From Acidobacteriota bacterium (GTDB lineage Bacteria > Acidobacteriota > Terriglobia > Terriglobales > Acidobacteriaceae), in the NCBI GenBank assembly GCA_003224785.1, contig QHZV01000187.1, positions 1-8,997 of the forward strand: a stretch of DNA of 8,997 nt, given 5' to 3'. Below are positions 6,952 to 8,997 of this stretch, one piece after another (within the stretch, counting starts at the first letter, position 1; every line of letters starts with the position of its first letter). The translations under genes and the position numbers were made by a program. The notes under the pieces were generated by a model, which worked only from the letters and a program-made list of their open reading frames with translations, ran no database searches and had not been told where the DNA came from.

Positions 6952-7389
6952 TCAGTCGAGGAACCTTGCGCTTCTCTCGATTGCCAGTGCAATTACGGAA
7001 GCCGTGTCCTGAGCAAGCTTCAGTTCGCTGATCTGCGCTTGCGTAAAACATCGGGCATCCGTTGCATCGCCCGAAGCGCACAACTCTCCAGAGACGACTT
7101 CGCACAGAAAATCAATCAGAACATAGTGATACAACGTCCGTCCGCCCTCCGGAATCACCCGATCAAACACGCCGAGCAATTCCGTCGCGCGCACGACTAC
7201 CCCGGTCTCTTCCAAGGCTTCTCGCTCCGCTCCCGCGCGTACAGTTTCGCCGAGTTCCAACATCCCACCAGGAATGGACCACTCTCCCAGCAGCGGAGCC
7301 TTCCCGCGCTTCACCAAAACCACGCGGGCGTCAGCAATGATAACCGCTCCAACTCCAACCAGCGGCTGCCCCGGGTATTCGCGCTGCAT
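6952..7389 (-). CDS. Nudix hydrolase (NTP/ADP-ribose pyrophosphatase-like)
   Basis: A protein of 145 residues from ATG at 7387-7389, or 147 if the TTG at 7393-7395 is used; a GAGG lies five bases before the TTG and eleven before the ATG, so both are possible. The complete Nudix box, G(x5)E(x7)REUxEExGU, is visible as GMLELGE...REALEETGV (about residues 42-64), with the metal-binding REALEE helix intact. The preceding KRGKAPLLGEWSIPGG is typical of small Nudix proteins related to ADP-ribose pyrophosphatase and MutT-like enzymes that hydrolyse nucleoside diphosphate derivatives. The true substrate cannot be inferred. It points toward the aldolase gene and is divergent from the TPR protein, so it probably has its own promoter in 7396-7560; an isolated TATAGT (7417-7422, minus strand) is the only weak candidate I saw. 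Confidence 0.9.
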   Translation of the reverse strand: MQREYPGQPLVGVGAVIIADARVVLVKRGKAPLLGEWSIPGGMLELGETVRAGAEREALEETGVVVRATELLGVFDRVIPEGGRTLYHYVLIDFLCEVVSGELCASGDATDARCFTQAQISELKLAQDTASVIALAIERSARFLD

Positions 7390-7510
7390 ATTCAACTACG
7401 CCTCATTAGATGTTCGACTATATGGCGGGTCTTCCACAGCTATTCGCACATATTGCACTGATCGGGTTGCAGTATTGCTGGAAAAGGTTCCCACCCGCTT
7501 AATTTTCCTG

Positions 7511-7539
7511 TTGCAGTAGCCGGGCTGGCTTCCGATAAT
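7511..7539 (+). promoter_or_regulatory. Candidate sigma70-type promoter for the MerR-TPR gene
   Basis: TTGCAG (7511-7516) is followed after exactly 17 bp by GATAAT (7534-7539). The -10 is close to consensus (five of six), the -35 is weak (three of six). Transcription starting near 7546 would leave a leader of about 15 nt before the GTG at 7561, in which no Shine-Dalgarno sequence is evident. Confidence 0.4.
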
Positions 7540-7560
7540 ACGCGTAGTTCCATTACACAC

Positions 7561-8532
7561 GTGTATCGATATAGCCGAGAAGACCTCATTCGAATCTTGC
7601 GAGTAAGCTCCCGGCAACTGGCCGCCTGGGAGCGGGCTGAGCTGCTGGCGTCCGCTGAGAGCTATACTTTTTTTGATCTGCTACAGGTGAAGAAGGTGCG
7701 CGACCTTTGCGCCCGGCATGTGCGACCGGTGGAGATCAGAGAGTCTCTGGCGGCGATGCAGAAGCAGGCCGCCGGCATGGAGAACCCTTTGCTCGAGGCT
7801 AGCGCCTTCAATGCCGGCCGCCATCGCGTGGGGTTCCGCCACGGAGGAAGGCTTCTGGAGCCAATTGCCGGCCAGTTCATGTTCGATTTTTCTCCTAACG
7901 AAAAAGTTGTCGCCAGTGTTCCTGCAACCGGCAGGTCTGGCGCACCCGATCAACCCGTGCCGGTGGACGTGGCTGAACTGTTTGCCGCTGGTGTTGCGCT
8001 GGAGGAAGATCCGCACAATCAGCTACAGGCGATTGCGGCATACGAGCGGGTGCTGGAACTGGATCCAGAACACGCTGCCGCGCACATCAACCTGGGCACG
8101 CTCTATTACAACCGGCAGGACTACAAAGCAGCCGAGGAGCACTATCGCCATGCGTTGCGGATTGATCCGCGTTATGCGCTGGCGCATTTTGATCTCGGCA
8201 ACGTGCTCGACGAAACGGGACGTGTTGCAGAAGCGATCCAGACCTATTTGCGTGCGCTGCAATTGGCCCCTACGTACGCGGACGCGCACTACAACCTTGC
8301 GCTCGCCTACGAGAAGCTGAAAGAGCCGCGCAAGGCGCTGAAACACTGGCAGGCTTATGTGAAGCTCGATGCTACTGGGCCATGGTCGGTGCATGCGCGG
8401 ACGCAGATCAAGCGAATACTAAAAACTGACTCACTGAAAATTGTTTACGGCAGCAATTCGGACAATTTCAGGGCGTTCTTCTGGAGTTTTCTATGCCCGA
8501 AACTGCGGTGCTCTCTTCTGCTGTTCCTCTGA
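7561..8532 (+). CDS. MerR-type HTH fused to TPR repeats
   Basis: A 323-residue protein starting with GTG. Residues 1-70 resemble a MerR helix-turn-helix: YSREDLIRILRVSSRQLAAWERAELL, then a YTFFDLLQVKKVRDL stretch matching the second part of MerR DNA-binding domains. Residues 71-135 are a linker of unknown role with a PIAGQFMFDF segment. Residues 138-273 hold four tetratricopeptide repeats in 34-residue spacing (AAAHINLGTLYY, ALAHFDLGNVLD, ADAHYNLALAYE and their second helices). No membrane segment or signal peptide is seen in these parts, so a cytoplasmic, DNA- or protein-binding scaffold is inferred. The last residues (about 303-323) are unexpectedly hydrophobic and Cys-containing, and residues 311-323 are read through the start of the next gene in another frame, suggesting a lost stop codon or drift. 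I recall such fusions from acidobacteria, but no function is established. The start is supported by the family opening MYRY. Confidence 0.82.
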   Translation: MYRYSREDLIRILRVSSRQLAAWERAELLASAESYTFFDLLQVKKVRDLCARHVRPVEIRESLAAMQKQAAGMENPLLEASAFNAGRHRVGFRHGGRLLEPIAGQFMFDFSPNEKVVASVPATGRSGAPDQPVPVDVAELFAAGVALEEDPHNQLQAIAAYERVLELDPEHAAAHINLGTLYYNRQDYKAAEEHYRHALRIDPRYALAHFDLGNVLDETGRVAEAIQTYLRALQLAPTYADAHYNLALAYEKLKEPRKALKHWQAYVKLDATGPWSVHARTQIKRILKTDSLKIVYGSNSDNFRAFFWSFLCPKLRCSLLLFL

Positions 8533-8997
8533 CTACGCTTTCAGACGATGAACTTCTCTTTCGGGAGAACGTCCGGCAGTTTGCGGAGGACAAAGTTCGT
8601 CCGCTGGCGAAAGAAATGGATGAGAAGGGCGTTTTCGACCGGGGACTGGTTGAGCACTTCTTCCAACTTGGGTTGATGGGAATCGAGATTCCAGAGCAGT
8701 TCGGGGGCGCTGGCGGCGAGTTCTTTGAGGCAATTCTGGCGGTTGAGGAGCTTTCGCGCGCCGACGCCTCGGCTGGCGTGATTGTGGATGTCCAAAACAC
8801 TCTGGTCAACAATGCGCTGCTTCGTTGGGCAACGGCTGAACAGAAGAAGCGGTATCTGACACGAATGGCTGCCGACACTGCGGGGGCATATGCACTGAGC
8901 GAAGCAGGATCAGGGTCAGACGCATTCGCATTGCAGACCCGCGCCGAAGTCAAGGGCAGTGACTACATTCTGAACGGCCGCAAGTTGTGGATCACGA
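8493..8997 (+). CDS. Acyl-CoA dehydrogenase, short/branched-chain type, 5' part
   Basis: The first 168 residues of a flavoprotein that oxidises acyl-CoA to 2-enoyl-CoA and passes electrons to ETF; the frame is open to the right edge. The N-terminal all-helical domain contains LGLMGIEIPEQFGGAGGEF (about 59-77), EELSRADAS (85-93) and QNTLVNNALLRW (101-112). The FAD-domain signature AYALSEAGSGSDAFAL (132-147) leads into LNGRKLWIT. The QNTL and SEAGSGSD segments resemble the short/branched-chain (ACADSB-like) branch more than medium-chain enzymes. ATG at 8493 is chosen because GGAG lies seven bases upstream (8482-8485 region). The gene overlaps the preceding TPR gene by 40 bp in a different frame, implying co-transcription. 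The catalytic Glu lies beyond the window, so the subtype stays tentative. Confidence 0.92.
   Translation, partial: MPETAVLSSAVPLTTLSDDELLFRENVRQFAEDKVRPLAKEMDEKGVFDRGLVEHFFQLGLMGIEIPEQFGGAGGEFFEAILAVEELSRADASAGVIVDVQNTLVNNALLRWATAEQKKRYLTRMAADTAGAYALSEAGSGSDAFALQTRAEVKGSDYILNGRKLWIT

Noticed and set aside
8468..8953. 161-codon open frame antisense to the acyl-CoA dehydrogenase
   Set aside because: Low-complexity Ser/Arg/Pro translation opposite a well-supported gene.

Overview
The window looks like a stretch of a moderately GC-rich soil bacterium, most likely an acidobacterium. This is an inference from remembered protein resemblance: the MerR-HTH/TPR fusion, the DUF3291-type protein and the kinase subfamily all look acidobacterial. 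No rRNA, tRNA, insertion sequence or CRISPR array is visible.

Positions 1-6923 form a pectin/uronate utilisation locus. On the left are the 3' part of a GH28 polygalacturonase-type hydrolase (+) and a tail-to-tail minus-strand group: a Gfo/Idh/MocA oxidoreductase, a small DUF3291-like protein, and an exported GH105 unsaturated galacturonyl/rhamnogalacturonyl hydrolase. A 101-bp divergent control region (3699-3799) separates this group from a plus-strand group: an MFS hexuronate-type transporter, a PfkB sugar kinase of the 2-keto-3-deoxygluconate (KDG) kinase type, and KDPG aldolase. Read as a pathway, GH28 and GH105 release galacturonate and unsaturated uronate. The transporter imports the acid sugar, steps not encoded here convert it to KDG, the kinase makes KDPG, and the aldolase yields pyruvate and glyceraldehyde-3-phosphate. 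The Gfo/Idh enzyme is presumably a sugar or uronate dehydrogenase of the same programme.

Positions 6952-8997 look unrelated to sugar metabolism: a Nudix hydrolase (-), a divergent MerR-HTH/TPR protein (+), and the start of a short/branched-chain-type acyl-CoA dehydrogenase that overlaps the end of the TPR gene.

Most notable observations: the kinase seems to lack about 20 residues between its NYR motif and its NEED motif while staying in frame. The divergent control region holds a perfect 7-bp inverted repeat whose arms contain the -10-like boxes for both directions. The leader of the aldolase gene carries three tandem CTCTGCG-type 9-mers that run into a hairpin able to cover its ribosome binding site. 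I see no convincing entirely new system here.
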